Below, in pieces: positions 6,252 to 14,022 of a DNA stretch of 14,969 bases; the first letter of the stretch is position 1; every line of letters begins with the position of its first letter. A model generated the notes under the pieces. That model had not been told where the DNA came from. It did no database searches and was given only the letters and a program-made list of their open reading frames with translations. This stretch comes from Sneathiella sp. (GTDB taxonomy: Bacteria > Pseudomonadota > Alphaproteobacteria > Sneathiellales > Sneathiellaceae). Position numbers and translations under genes: made by a program. The stretch is taken from positions 1-14,969 of the forward strand of contig NVRR01000046.1 in NCBI GenBank assembly GCA_002732675.1, read 5' to 3'.

Positions 6252-8102
6252 CTACTGCCCTGACTTTTGCGCCAACCAAGTGTTTATCCCGGTGATGCTC
6301 GGCCCATCGAGCGGTCCTTCTGTCGCAACATAGGCATATAGCTGGGGTGGGGCAGGCAGCGCTCTGCTGCCCGCGCCGATGCTCAGCCCGGTCGCCACAT
6401 TTGCACCAGACGCATTGCCATGCGCTTCAACCGCGGCACTGCCAAGATCCGGCATTTCTGCGCTCAACAAGTCATCGGTCTGGTCAAACGCCAACCAGCT
6501 CAGCCCGCCACCAGATTGGTAAAGCGGCCGCAGCCCCGCGCCAATCTGCACGGCATGCGCTCCCGGTACACCATCTGGCCCACGCACCTGCTGAACTATC
6601 CGCTCAATGCCAGTGCTAAAGCCAATATCAGCACTGGTGCCCGCGCCAATAGCGGGTGAACCGACACCAAAGACATAGTCAGCCATCAGCAGCGTGTCCG
6701 CACTCCCAACCAGTGGATCGGCGTAAATAGTACCACTAATCGACACCCCAGCGCTGATCAAATCAGCGTCGAATGCCTTGCCGTCGCTCAGAATGTTATT
6801 GGCAAATGTGCTGCCCGCCGCCGCCATATATCCGGCATTGGCCGCGTCAACATAGATAAAGTTCCACGCACCAGTGAAGATGTTATCCTCAATGGTAAAG
6901 TTTGCCCCAACACCGGGATCAAAATTGACACGAATAAACTCGTTCAGCCCCGTCGCTGGCCCCGCAATAACGCAGTTGCGCACCGTAATAGCGCCCGGCC
7001 CGCGCTGACGGAATGTCAAAAATCCGTAGCATTCGTCAAACGTCAAAACAGAATTTGCATCCTGATTGGCGTTGACAAAACTTGCCGTAACCTGCGTCGC
7101 GGAGCCCGCCGCCGCGACCAGCTCAACCCGCTGGGTCAATGTGCCCAGCTGACACCGCGTCAGCGTTGACGCGTTAAAGCTGATCCGGGTTTTGGCCGGT
7201 TGCGCCAAAAACACACAATCTTCAAACAGCGCCGTACAACTCGTGCCGGTCAGCGCGCCAACACCCTGCGACGCGGTAGCACCGCTATCATCAAACTGGC
7301 ACCGATAATGCTCGGATGTTGAGCTGCCGACATGCACAAACGCATATTTAGTGCAGTCACGAAACACACAATCATAGGCCCGCGCCATGCCCGTACCATG
7401 CGCCGAAATCCCGTCAACACAGTTGCTAATTTCGCAATCATAGGCCTCAATCGTGCCGTCAGAACAACCAATGCCGTTGCCAGTACCGGCGTTAAACCCG
7501 GTAATGTGCAGCCCGTTGCCATAGATGCGTATCATCGCACCCGCGCTGGCATCGGTCGCACTTTTATTGGTGCCAAGCGTGTAATTCACCACGCAGCCGG
7601 GCTCAAAGACCAGCTCAAGCACCGCCCCCGCAGGCGGGCTGCTCAGGATCGCAATCGCCTGATCCGTATAGGTGCCAGCCTTGATCAGAACCCGCGTCGT
7701 GGTGGCAGCCGTAAGAATGCCCACAGTCAGCTTGCTCTCCAAACTGGCCCAAGCCGCACCAGCGCTCAGCCCATCATTGGCGTCTGAGCCAGCACCGGCA
7801 TCAACATAGTAATCAAACGGGCCCTCAAGCCCCCGGTACATGGTTGAAATGCCGAACTTCGCGGTCAGCACAGCGCCAGGTCCCTGCCCGCCCCAGCTCG
7901 ATTTATCGAGCATAAGGCCAACAGGCTGACCAACCGCACCAACAGGCAAAATGCCCATCGCATCTTGGTATAATGTCGCCATATCTGACGGATCAAACAA
8001 TGCGCCCCCCCCGCCACTCACAAAGAGACTGGCAGGGTCGAAGACGACACTTTGGCTAACTTTTGTTGCATAAAGCGGGCCGAGCCCCAGACCAATCTGC
8101 AT
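6252..8102 (-). CDS. Right-handed beta-helix fibre/spike-like protein
   Basis: The chosen start gives 616 residues; it has GGGAG 7 bases upstream and lies 4 bases after the preceding stop. An upstream in-frame start at 8162 would overlap that gene. Residues 35-68 (LFDPSDMATLYQD, then GQPVGLMLDKS) resemble a module seen in phage and GTA structural proteins. Residues 98-125 (YYVDAGAGSDANDG) open a parallel beta-helix that runs to about 490, with repeated short turns such as YDCEISNC, YDCVFRDC, FEDCVF and VRNCVI, and a typical end (DPLVG, GSPAIGAGT). Residues 518-616 look like a shortened concanavalin/LamG-type module (WLAFDQTDD, INTWLAQKSG). There is no signal peptide. It is probably a spike or fibre that contacts polysaccharide; a lyase or epimerase role is possible, but no catalytic set is evident. 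Confidence 0.75.
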   Translation of the reverse strand: MQIGLGLGPLYATKVSQSVVFDPASLFVSGGGGALFDPSDMATLYQDAMGILPVGAVGQPVGLMLDKSSWGGQGPGAVLTAKFGISTMYRGLEGPFDYYVDAGAGSDANDGLSAGAAWASLESKLTVGILTAATTTRVLIKAGTYTDQAIAILSSPPAGAVLELVFEPGCVVNYTLGTNKSATDASAGAMIRIYGNGLHITGFNAGTGNGIGCSDGTIEAYDCEISNCVDGISAHGTGMARAYDCVFRDCTKYAFVHVGSSTSEHYRCQFDDSGATASQGVGALTGTSCTALFEDCVFLAQPAKTRISFNASTLTRCQLGTLTQRVELVAAAGSATQVTASFVNANQDANSVLTFDECYGFLTFRQRGPGAITVRNCVIAGPATGLNEFIRVNFDPGVGANFTIEDNIFTGAWNFIYVDAANAGYMAAAGSTFANNILSDGKAFDADLISAGVSISGTIYADPLVGSADTLLMADYVFGVGSPAIGAGTSADIGFSTGIERIVQQVRGPDGVPGAHAVQIGAGLRPLYQSGGGLSWLAFDQTDDLLSAEMPDLGSAAVEAHGNASGANVATGLSIGAGSRALPAPPQLYAYVATEGPLDGPSITGINTWLAQKSGQ

Positions 8103-8106
8103 ATGG

Positions 8107-8364
8107 TTACTCCCAAGCAATAAGCGTAGCGCTGGTGCCCGTCGCCATGACGCGGTGGGCACGAAACGGTAAAACTTGACCCGAAGTGAGCGTGTAGCTC
8201 AACTGGTTGCCAAGCCGGTCGACGATAACGGCGGTGCCATCGGCCGCACAAAATATCGCCCGTGGGATCGGATCCAGATCATTATTGTCATCTGGGGTGA
8301 CAGCGCGATGCGTGCTGGCAGGCGCGTTCAGGCTTTGGGTGAAATGTCGGAAGTTGTCGGCCAT
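8107..8364 (-). CDS. Spike base protein-like, RCAP_Rcc01079 family
   Basis: This 85-residue protein has a pattern I recognise from the spike base proteins of gene transfer agents and related phages: AVTPDDNNDL (21-30), RAIF with a short glycine turn, VDRLGNQLSYTL, and a C-terminal LPFRAHRVMATGTSAT followed by an aliphatic end. In Rhodobacter capsulatus the family member Rcc01079 works with Rcc01080 as head spikes that bind the capsule of recipient cells. Here the next gene, 4 bases downstream, encodes a long beta-helix protein, matching a base-plus-fibre pair. The ribosome site is good (AGAGG, about 7 bases before ATG). Assignment is from remembered motifs, not a search; no other phage structural gene is nearby. 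Confidence 0.62.
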   Translation of the reverse strand: MADNFRHFTQSLNAPASTHRAVTPDDNNDLDPIPRAIFCAADGTAVIVDRLGNQLSYTLTSGQVLPFRAHRVMATGTSATLIAWE

Positions 8365-8485
8365 GTCAGATCCTCTGAATTTTGCACCGCTCGCATGGGC
8401 GGCAGGCCTAAAGGATTAAACCTTACGGGGTTTACCAATTGCAGCCGCCCCGCTCGGCACAGGCCAACCGGGCGCAACAAACCGT
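8365..8485 (-). other. Intergenic region with two hairpins upstream of the spike-like pair
   Basis: This is the longest gap in the minus-strand array. One GC-rich imperfect hairpin (8447-8473) pairs TTGGC with GCCGA and, across a G/G mismatch, GCCCG with CGGG(G)C around a CTGT loop; no T-run follows. A second stem pairs GGTTTA with TAAACC (8417-8434) around 6 bases. No convincing -35/-10 pair is seen. The gap could separate transcription of the sugar genes from the spike genes. Confidence 0.4.
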
Positions 8486-9265
8486 CTAGCGGCCCGACAG
8501 CCAATAAACCGCAACTCCCAAATATTCGCGCAAGGCCAAAGTCAGCGTGCCGAGCCCAGCATGCAGATCCCAAGCCAGACCTGTCTCCATTCGATTGTCA
8601 TAAAAATCAACAGGATAGGCGGTAACATTCTGCCAACCAGCGCGTTCAAAACTGCGCATGGCCCGGCCCATATGAAAGGCGCTGGTGACCAATATCCACG
8701 GGTCATCGCCGCTTGGTTGCACCATGTCATAAAGCAAAGTGGCGTTCTCGTAGGTGTTGCGTGCATCAACCTCTATGGTCAACCGCTCAGCAGCAACGCC
8801 ATGCAAAACAAAGAATTCATGCATAATCTCAGCCGTGCTTACCGCTCCCTGCGGCGCGGCGCGCGCCTCATCATAGCCGGTGTAAAGCAATCTGGCCTGC
8901 TCAAACCGATGTGCCAGCTCCAGACCAGCGGTAAAGCGCCCCGCCTCATTACGCTCAACTATTTGCTGCCATTCAGCAGCATCAAGGCTCACCTCCATGC
9001 CCCCAAGAATGATTATTCCGGCCGGGGCCACCAGCACAGGCCCAGCCGCATATTGGCGTTCTAGCCCGTTAAGCAACCAGTCGCTCAGCGGTGTCGCGGC
9101 GATGCTAAGTGCCAAAGCGCAAATTATCCCGCCCAGATAGGTGGCCGCGCGAAACCGCCCGCGCAGCACCAGGAGCAAGGCCAAAGCTAGCCCGAGAAAG
9201 AACAGATGTTTGGGTTTTAGCAGCCACCAGCCGAGCTTTGAGGCAATGAAAAATGCATTTTCCAG
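8486..9265 (-). CDS. DUF218/ElyC-YdcF-like membrane protein, probable CTG start
   Basis: The protein belongs to the DUF218 family (ElyC/SanA/YdcF type), linked to envelope polysaccharide metabolism. The frame has no ATG, GTG or TTG near its 5' end until a TTG at 9184, which would delete the first membrane segment. A CTG at 9265 lies 9 bases after a strong GGAGG (9279-9275) and gives 259 residues with the family-typical opening FFIASKLGWWLLKPKH. Two hydrophobic segments follow (about 20-34 and 42-59). Then come the domain landmarks IIILGG (84-89), NTYENA (170-175) and TSAFHMGRAM (194-203). The gene starts 18 bases after ugd in the same reading frame. Its enzymatic role is unknown. Confidence 0.8.
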   Translation of the reverse strand: MENAFFIASKLGWWLLKPKHLFFLGLALALLLVLRGRFRAATYLGGIICALALSIAATPLSDWLLNGLERQYAAGPVLVAPAGIIILGGMEVSLDAAEWQQIVERNEAGRFTAGLELAHRFEQARLLYTGYDEARAAPQGAVSTAEIMHEFFVLHGVAAERLTIEVDARNTYENATLLYDMVQPSGDDPWILVTSAFHMGRAMRSFERAGWQNVTAYPVDFYDNRMETGLAWDLHAGLGTLTLALREYLGVAVYWLSGR

Positions 9266-9283
9266 TGCCTCAGACCTCCGGCG

Positions 9284-10450
9284 CTAATCAGCGCCAAAAA
9301 GATCGCGGGTAAAGACCTTTTCGCTGACATCATCCAGCTCAACAGAATGACGGTTTGCCAAGATCAAATCGGAGCGCTGTTTAAAGTCGGCCAAGTCAGT
9401 AATCACTTCAGACCGGAAAAACTCCTGATCATTCAGCTCAGGTTCATAGACAACGACCTCAATCCCTTTGGATTTGATCCGCTTCATAATGCCCTGAATA
9501 GAGCTTTGGCGGAAATTGTCGCTACCAGCCTTCATCACCAACCTGTAAATGCCGACAACGCGCGGTTTACGCCGCACAATCTGGTCAGAGAGGAAGTCCT
9601 TCCGGGTCCGGTTGGCATCAACAATCGCCCGCATCAGGTTTTGTGGCACATCAGAATAGTTGGCCAAAAGCTGTTTGGTATCTTTGGGCAGACAATAGCC
9701 ACCATAGCCAAATGACGGATTATTATAGCCAGAGCCCACGCGTGGGTCGAGGCAAACGCCTTCGATAATTTCCCTTGGATCTAGATCAAAGGCCAGCGCG
9801 TAACTGTCCAGCTCGTTAAAGAACGCAACCCGCATCGCCAGATACGTATTGGCAAATAGCTTAATCGCCTCAGCCTCAGACGGCTCGGTAAACAATGTCG
9901 GAACCTCGTCTTCCTGCGAGCCCTCAACCAACAAAGCCGCAAAGCGGTGCGCGGCCTCGGTCTTGTCGCCAACAACAATGCGCGACGGGTGCAAATTGTC
10001 ATGCAAAGCACGGCCTTCGCGCAAAAACTCAGGACTGAACATTATTTTGTCGCGGCCAAAACGCGCCCGAATACTGGCGATAAACCCAACCGGAATGGTC
10101 GATTTAACCACAATCGTCGCCTTTGGTGCCAGCTTGCCCGCCAGCTCTATCACCGCCTCAACCGATGCGGTGTCAAACCGCGATGTTTCAACATCATAGT
10201 TGGTCGGCGTGGCGATGATCACAAAATCAGCGTCGCTATAAGCATCAACCGGGTCAAGGGTCGCGCGCAAGTTCAGGTCGCGATTGGTAAACCAATCTTC
10301 AATATCAACATCAATGATCGGGCTTTTGCGCGCATTGATCATATTGACCCGGTCTTCAGACAGATCAAGTGCAACAACTTCGTGATTTTGGGACAAAAGC
10401 AAGGCGTTTGACAGCCCGACATAGCCGATACCGGCAACTGCTATTTTCAT
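9284..10450 (-). CDS. ugd: UDP-glucose 6-dehydrogenase
   Basis: The enzyme oxidises UDP-glucose to UDP-glucuronate with two NAD+. With the start at 10450 it has 388 residues, the size of the E. coli enzyme. The Rossmann motif GIGYVG is at 7-12. SPEFLREG (139-146) and the lysine/asparagine segment [10 protein letters not shown] (194-203) are present, as is the catalytic cysteine motif [10 protein letters not shown] with Cys253. The start has AGAGG 6 bases upstream; a longer frame to 10513 would overlap fcl and adds an unrelated leader. It supplies UDP-glucuronate to the UXS-type decarboxylase encoded earlier in the operon, and perhaps directly to the polymer. Confidence 0.95.
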   Translation of the reverse strand: MKIAVAGIGYVGLSNALLLSQNHEVVALDLSEDRVNMINARKSPIIDVDIEDWFTNRDLNLRATLDPVDAYSDADFVIIATPTNYDVETSRFDTASVEAVIELAGKLAPKATIVVKSTIPVGFIASIRARFGRDKIMFSPEFLREGRALHDNLHPSRIVVGDKTEAAHRFAALLVEGSQEDEVPTLFTEPSEAEAIKLFANTYLAMRVAFFNELDSYALAFDLDPREIIEGVCLDPRVGSGYNNPSFGYGGYCLPKDTKQLLANYSDVPQNLMRAIVDANRTRKDFLSDQIVRRKPRVVGIYRLVMKAGSDNFRQSSIQGIMKRIKSKGIEVVVYEPELNDQEFFRSEVITDLADFKQRSDLILANRHSVELDDVSEKVFTRDLFGAD

Positions 10451-10473
10451 GATCAGCCTCTGTAACTCACATA

Positions 10474-11445
10474 CTAATCCCGGATTTTCGTTCCGGGTTG
10501 TTCTAAATACCACTGGTAGGTCTGCGCCAGCCCAATCGCGAGGTCAATCGACGCATGCCATCCCATATTATCCAGCCGAGACACATTCATCAGCTTGCGC
10601 GGCGCCCCGTCTGGTATTGTCTTGTCAAAGACGATGCGCCCGCTATAGCCCGCAATTTCGGCAACCATATGCGCCAATTGTGCAATTGAAATGTCCTTCC
10701 CGGTGCCAACATTGATATGGCTAAGCATCGGCTCTGTATTGGCAGCGTAAGTCTCGCGGTCCAAATCCATGACAAAAAGCGACGCGGCGGCCATGTCATC
10801 AACATGCAAGAATTCGCGCTTAGGCGTCCCGCTGCCCCAGATCACAACTTCTGCCGCGCCGCTCTGCGAAGCCTCATGAAACCGCCGGATCAGAGCAGGC
10901 AGAACATGGCTATGCTCAGGATGAAAGTTGTCGCCCGGCCCGTAAAGGTTGGTCGGCATCACCGCGCGGTAATCGGTGCCATGCTGCCGGTTATAACTTT
11001 CGCAAAGCTTGATCCCTGCAATCTTGGCAATCGCATAAGGCTCATTTGTCGGCTCCAGCGTCCCGGTCAGCAAACTGTCCTCGCGCATCGGCTGCTCCGC
11101 CAAACGCGGATAGATGCACGACGAGCCCAAAAACAACAGCTCGCGCACACCCGCGCCAAAGGCCTCGCCAATAGTATTGCACTGTATGAGCAAATTATCT
11201 TGAATAAAATCAGCCGGGTAAGTGTTGTTTGCTAGTATTCCACCAACTTTGGCCGCCGCCAAGATTACCGCATCTGGCCGTTCTTGGCGCATAAATGCGC
11301 GTACCGCTGCTTGGTCGCGCAGGTCCAGCTCAGCGCTGGTGCGCAAGATCACATCCGCATCACCACGCGCCAAAAGTTGGCGCAAAAGCGCGCCGCCAAC
11401 AAGCCCGCGATGGCCGGCAAGGAATATACGTTTTTTTTGGCCCAT
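10474..11445 (-). CDS. fcl: GDP-L-fucose synthase
   Basis: This epimerase/reductase turns GDP-4-keto-6-deoxymannose into GDP-L-fucose using NADPH. From the ATG at 11445 it has 323 residues. The SDR cofactor motif GHRGLVG is at 11-17, the catalytic Ser108, Tyr137 and Lys141 (YAIAK) are present, and Cys110 and His180 match the residues used for epimerisation, each one position beyond the E. coli numbering. That alignment supports this start over one 36 bases upstream. The gene lies 10 bases after the methyltransferase gene and 23 before ugd. Codons 3-5 contain a run of eight A. Confidence 0.95.
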   Translation of the reverse strand: MGQKKRIFLAGHRGLVGGALLRQLLARGDADVILRTSAELDLRDQAAVRAFMRQERPDAVILAAAKVGGILANNTYPADFIQDNLLIQCNTIGEAFGAGVRELLFLGSSCIYPRLAEQPMREDSLLTGTLEPTNEPYAIAKIAGIKLCESYNRQHGTDYRAVMPTNLYGPGDNFHPEHSHVLPALIRRFHEASQSGAAEVVIWGSGTPKREFLHVDDMAAASLFVMDLDRETYAANTEPMLSHINVGTGKDISIAQLAHMVAEIAGYSGRIVFDKTIPDGAPRKLMNVSRLDNMGWHASIDLAIGLAQTYQWYLEQPGTKIRD

Positions 11446-11455
11446 GCGCTCCGCT

Positions 11456-12112
11456 CTAGCCCTGCACCGGTCGGCGCGCAAAGGCGATCATTGATTTGGC
11501 AAAAGGAGGAATACGCCCAACCCGGCCGAAACTCGGCTCCTCAAAGCCTGCATCTTTTAACAGAGTGCCCAGCGTTTTCATCGACCAGAACTTGATATGA
11601 CCATGCGCCCATAATGCCGTAAAATGGTTGTCTAGCTTGCCAGTTACGGCAAGTGCCACATTTTTCACATAGCCATGATACGGCGTTGAAACAATGGCAA
11701 GCCCGCCCGGCTCAACCAATGAGAACAAGGTTTTTGCATAATCGCGCGGCGCATAGACATGCTCAACAACTTCGAGGCTGATCACCAAAGGAAACCGCCC
11801 AAAACGGTCTTCCAGATCTTCATAGGCCGAGCCGACACCAAGGTCGAGATCACCAAAAGCCCTTTGCGCCTGGGCAATACCGTCCTCTGACGGATCAACA
11901 CCGGTTATTTGCCAGCCTGCCCGTGCATAATGGGCGGCAACACTGCCATTCCCGCAGCCAAGATCAAAAAGCCGCGGCGGTTCTTGCAGCCCCTGCAACC
12001 TCTGCTGCTCTTTGGCCATTGCCACATCAATATAAGGCAGCAAGTAGCTATGGGCATGAGAATGCGCTGCGCTGGCAAATGCGTAGCCCGAAATACTATT
12101 TATTTCTTTCAT
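11456..12112 (-). CDS. Class I SAM-dependent methyltransferase
   Basis: This 218-residue cytoplasmic protein has the class I methyltransferase fold: motif [10 protein letters not shown] (49-57), an acidic ribose-binding residue in VDPS (72-75), and motif ISLEVVEHV (111-119) followed by [14 protein letters not shown]. The fold resembles UbiG-type enzymes, but the position between gmd and fcl points to a sugar or nucleotide-sugar acceptor, for example O-methylation of a deoxyhexose or of the growing chain. A strong purine-rich ribosome site (GGGGAGGGG, 12126-12118) precedes the ATG. It starts 18 bases after gmd. Substrate is inferred from context only. Confidence 0.85.
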   Translation of the reverse strand: MKEINSISGYAFASAAHSHAHSYLLPYIDVAMAKEQQRLQGLQEPPRLFDLGCGNGSVAAHYARAGWQITGVDPSEDGIAQAQRAFGDLDLGVGSAYEDLEDRFGRFPLVISLEVVEHVYAPRDYAKTLFSLVEPGGLAIVSTPYHGYVKNVALAVTGKLDNHFTALWAHGHIKFWSMKTLGTLLKDAGFEEPSFGRVGRIPPFAKSMIAFARRPVQG

Positions 12113-12130
12113 AACCGCCCCTCCCCTATT

Positions 12131-13249
12131 TCACTCCGCCGAAAGCGGCAGCTCCAGCCCGTGGCTTTTCAAAAGCGCGTGACGCCGTGCCGTCTTGTGA
12201 TCCTCTGCCACCATCTGTGCACACATTGCGCGGGCGGTTATCTCCGGTTCCCAGCCCAGCTGGCGCTTGGCCTTTGATGGATCCCCCAGCAGCGTCTCAA
12301 CCTCAGCGGGCCTAAAATAGCGCGGGTCAATCCGCATAATCGTCTGACCGGGTTTCAACGCGGGCGCCAGATCACCACTCACAGTGTCAACAATCGCCCG
12401 CTCGTCCAGCCCCTCACCTTCAAACCGCAGACCAATCCCCAAATCCTCAGCCGCCCAAGTGATAAACCCCCGCACACTATGCTGCTTGCCAGTGGCAATC
12501 ACATAATCCTCAGGCGCGTCCTGCTGCAACATCAGCCATTGCATTTTCACATAGTCTTTGGCATGGCCCCAGTCGCGCAAAGCACTGATATTACCCATAT
12601 AAAGACAAGGCTCCTGCCCCAGTGCAATATTGGCCAGCCCGCGGGTGATCTTGCGGGTCACAAAGGTCTCGCCTCGGCGCGGGCTTTCATGGTTAAACAA
12701 TATGCCGTTGCAAGCATACATGCCGTAGGCCTCGCGGTAGTTTACAGCAATCCAATAGGCATAGAGTTTGGCCACGCCGTAGGGGCTACGCGGATGAAAC
12801 GGCGTCGTCTCGGTTTGCGGCGATTCTTGCACCAATCCGTAAAGCTCCGATGTCGATGCCTGATAAAACCGTGTCGTCTTTTCAAGCCCCAAAAACCGGA
12901 TCGCCTCCAGCAGCCGCAACGTGCCTATGCCGTCAACATCGGCCGTATATTCAGGCGCTTCAAAACTGACCGCTACATGGCTCTGCGCCCCAAGATTATA
13001 GACCTCATCAGGCCTGATTTCGGACATCAGCCGCATCAGATTAGACGTGTCCGTCAGGTCGCCATAATGCAGCCGAAACCGGCCGCCCGCCACGTGCGGG
13101 TCTTCATATATATGGTCAATCCGCGCGGTGTTAAACGACGATGCCCGCCGCTTAAGCCCATGAACCTCATAGCCCTTTTCAAGTAACAACTCTGCCAGAT
13201 ATGATCCGTCTTGCCCGGTAACCCCGGTGATGAAAGCCGTTTTGCTCAT
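12131..13249 (-). CDS. gmd: GDP-mannose 4,6-dehydratase
   Basis: The enzyme converts GDP-D-mannose to GDP-4-keto-6-deoxy-D-mannose, the first step to GDP-L-fucose. It is 372 residues long, as expected. The nucleotide motif [10 protein letters not shown] starts at 9, and the catalytic set Thr133, Glu135 (ASTSELYG), Tyr157 and Lys161 (YGVAK) falls at the same numbers as in the E. coli enzyme. [15 protein letters not shown] and the [10 protein letters not shown] segment are also typical. Its ATG overlaps the stop of the glycosyltransferase gene by ATGA, which implies coupled translation. The product feeds fcl two genes downstream. Confidence 0.96.
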   Translation of the reverse strand: MSKTAFITGVTGQDGSYLAELLLEKGYEVHGLKRRASSFNTARIDHIYEDPHVAGGRFRLHYGDLTDTSNLMRLMSEIRPDEVYNLGAQSHVAVSFEAPEYTADVDGIGTLRLLEAIRFLGLEKTTRFYQASTSELYGLVQESPQTETTPFHPRSPYGVAKLYAYWIAVNYREAYGMYACNGILFNHESPRRGETFVTRKITRGLANIALGQEPCLYMGNISALRDWGHAKDYVKMQWLMLQQDAPEDYVIATGKQHSVRGFITWAAEDLGIGLRFEGEGLDERAIVDTVSGDLAPALKPGQTIMRIDPRYFRPAEVETLLGDPSKAKRQLGWEPEITARAMCAQMVAEDHKTARRHALLKSHGLELPLSAE

Positions 13250-14022
13250 GTGCCCGCCGATGATTTGTTGAAAAATTGCGGAAGCTTAGAAATGTTCTTC
13301 CAAGCCAATGCGCCAATGCCGCCCGTGCCGGTGCTGCGCAAAGCCCGCAGGTCTTCGCGGCTTTTGGTAATGATCTGCTTCACCGAGCGGTTGCTCTCGC
13401 CGCCAACCCGCATCCGCACCAGCACTTCGGGGATATAAGCAGGGCGAAGGCCACCCCGGCCAAACCAGCGCAACATTGCCTCATAATCCGCCGCAATCCG
13501 GTAGCTGGTGTCGTAGCTGCCCTGATCCGCAAAAACCGAAGCGCGCATATACAGTGTCGGATGCGGCGGCATCCAACCACGCCGCAGCTTTTGCGGCGAA
13601 AATTCTCCAGAGGTCCAATGCCGCAGCACACGCCCTGAACCGTCAGCAGCCACATATTGCAGATCGCCATACACAGCCATCACGGTCGGCACCTCAAACG
13701 CCTGCGCCACCCTGCTCAGCACGCCACGCCCGGCAAGCTCATCATCCGAATGCAACAGCCCAATCACATCGCCCGTCGCCCGCGCAATTCCCTTGTTGAT
13801 CGCATCGTAAATGCCGCCATCAGCAGCACTTTGCAGGCTGATCTTTGGCCCGCTGTCCCAGCCGCGCAAAATATCCAGCGTGCCGTCGCTAGACCCGCCA
13901 TCCTGCACCACATGTTCGACATTGGCGTAGTCCTGCGCCGCCAACGATTGCAGCGAAGCGCCAATCGTGTCGGCCCGGTTATAAACCGCCGTCACCACCG
14001 ATATGGTCAGGTCATTCTGCAA
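13246..14022 (-). CDS. Family 2 glycosyltransferase
   Basis: This is a GT-A fold glycosyltransferase of family 2, probably adding a sugar to the lipid-linked repeat unit at the cytoplasmic face. The N-terminus [14 protein letters not shown] (7-20), DGGSSDGT (41-48), [17 protein letters not shown] (69-85) and the metal-binding SDDE (92-95) are typical; the middle has [14 protein letters not shown] chose the TTG at 14022 because GGAG lies 7 bases upstream and it overlaps the end of the UXS gene by only a few codons, giving 258 residues. A longer frame to 14070 adds residues not seen in the family. The donor sugar is unknown; fucose or xylose would fit the neighbours. Confidence 0.88.
   Translation of the reverse strand: MQNDLTISVVTAVYNRADTIGASLQSLAAQDYANVEHVVQDGGSSDGTLDILRGWDSGPKISLQSAADGGIYDAINKGIARATGDVIGLLHSDDELAGRGVLSRVAQAFEVPTVMAVYGDLQYVAADGSGRVLRHWTSGEFSPQKLRRGWMPPHPTLYMRASVFADQGSYDTSYRIAADYEAMLRWFGRGGLRPAYIPEVLVRMRVGGESNRSVKQIITKSREDLRALRSTGTGGIGALAWKNISKLPQFFNKSSAGT

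Noticed and set aside
8100..8162. Upstream start for the beta-helix gene at 8162
   Set aside because: It would overlap the end of the spike base-like gene and adds an arginine-rich leader with no ribosome site, while the start at 8102 has GGGAG at good spacing.
6252..8364. Remnant of a prophage
   Set aside because: No integrase, capsid, terminase, portal or tail genes are present on either side, and both flanks are capsule genes on the same strand with matching composition.
8411..8440. CtrA-type operator (TTAA-N7-TTAA) upstream of the spike base-like gene, as might be expected for GTA genes
   Set aside because: Only a single TTAA half is present; the second half at the right distance does not match.
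10451..10513. Longer N-terminus for ugd
   Set aside because: The Rossmann motif begins right after the ATG at 10450, which has a good ribosome site; the extension overlaps fcl.
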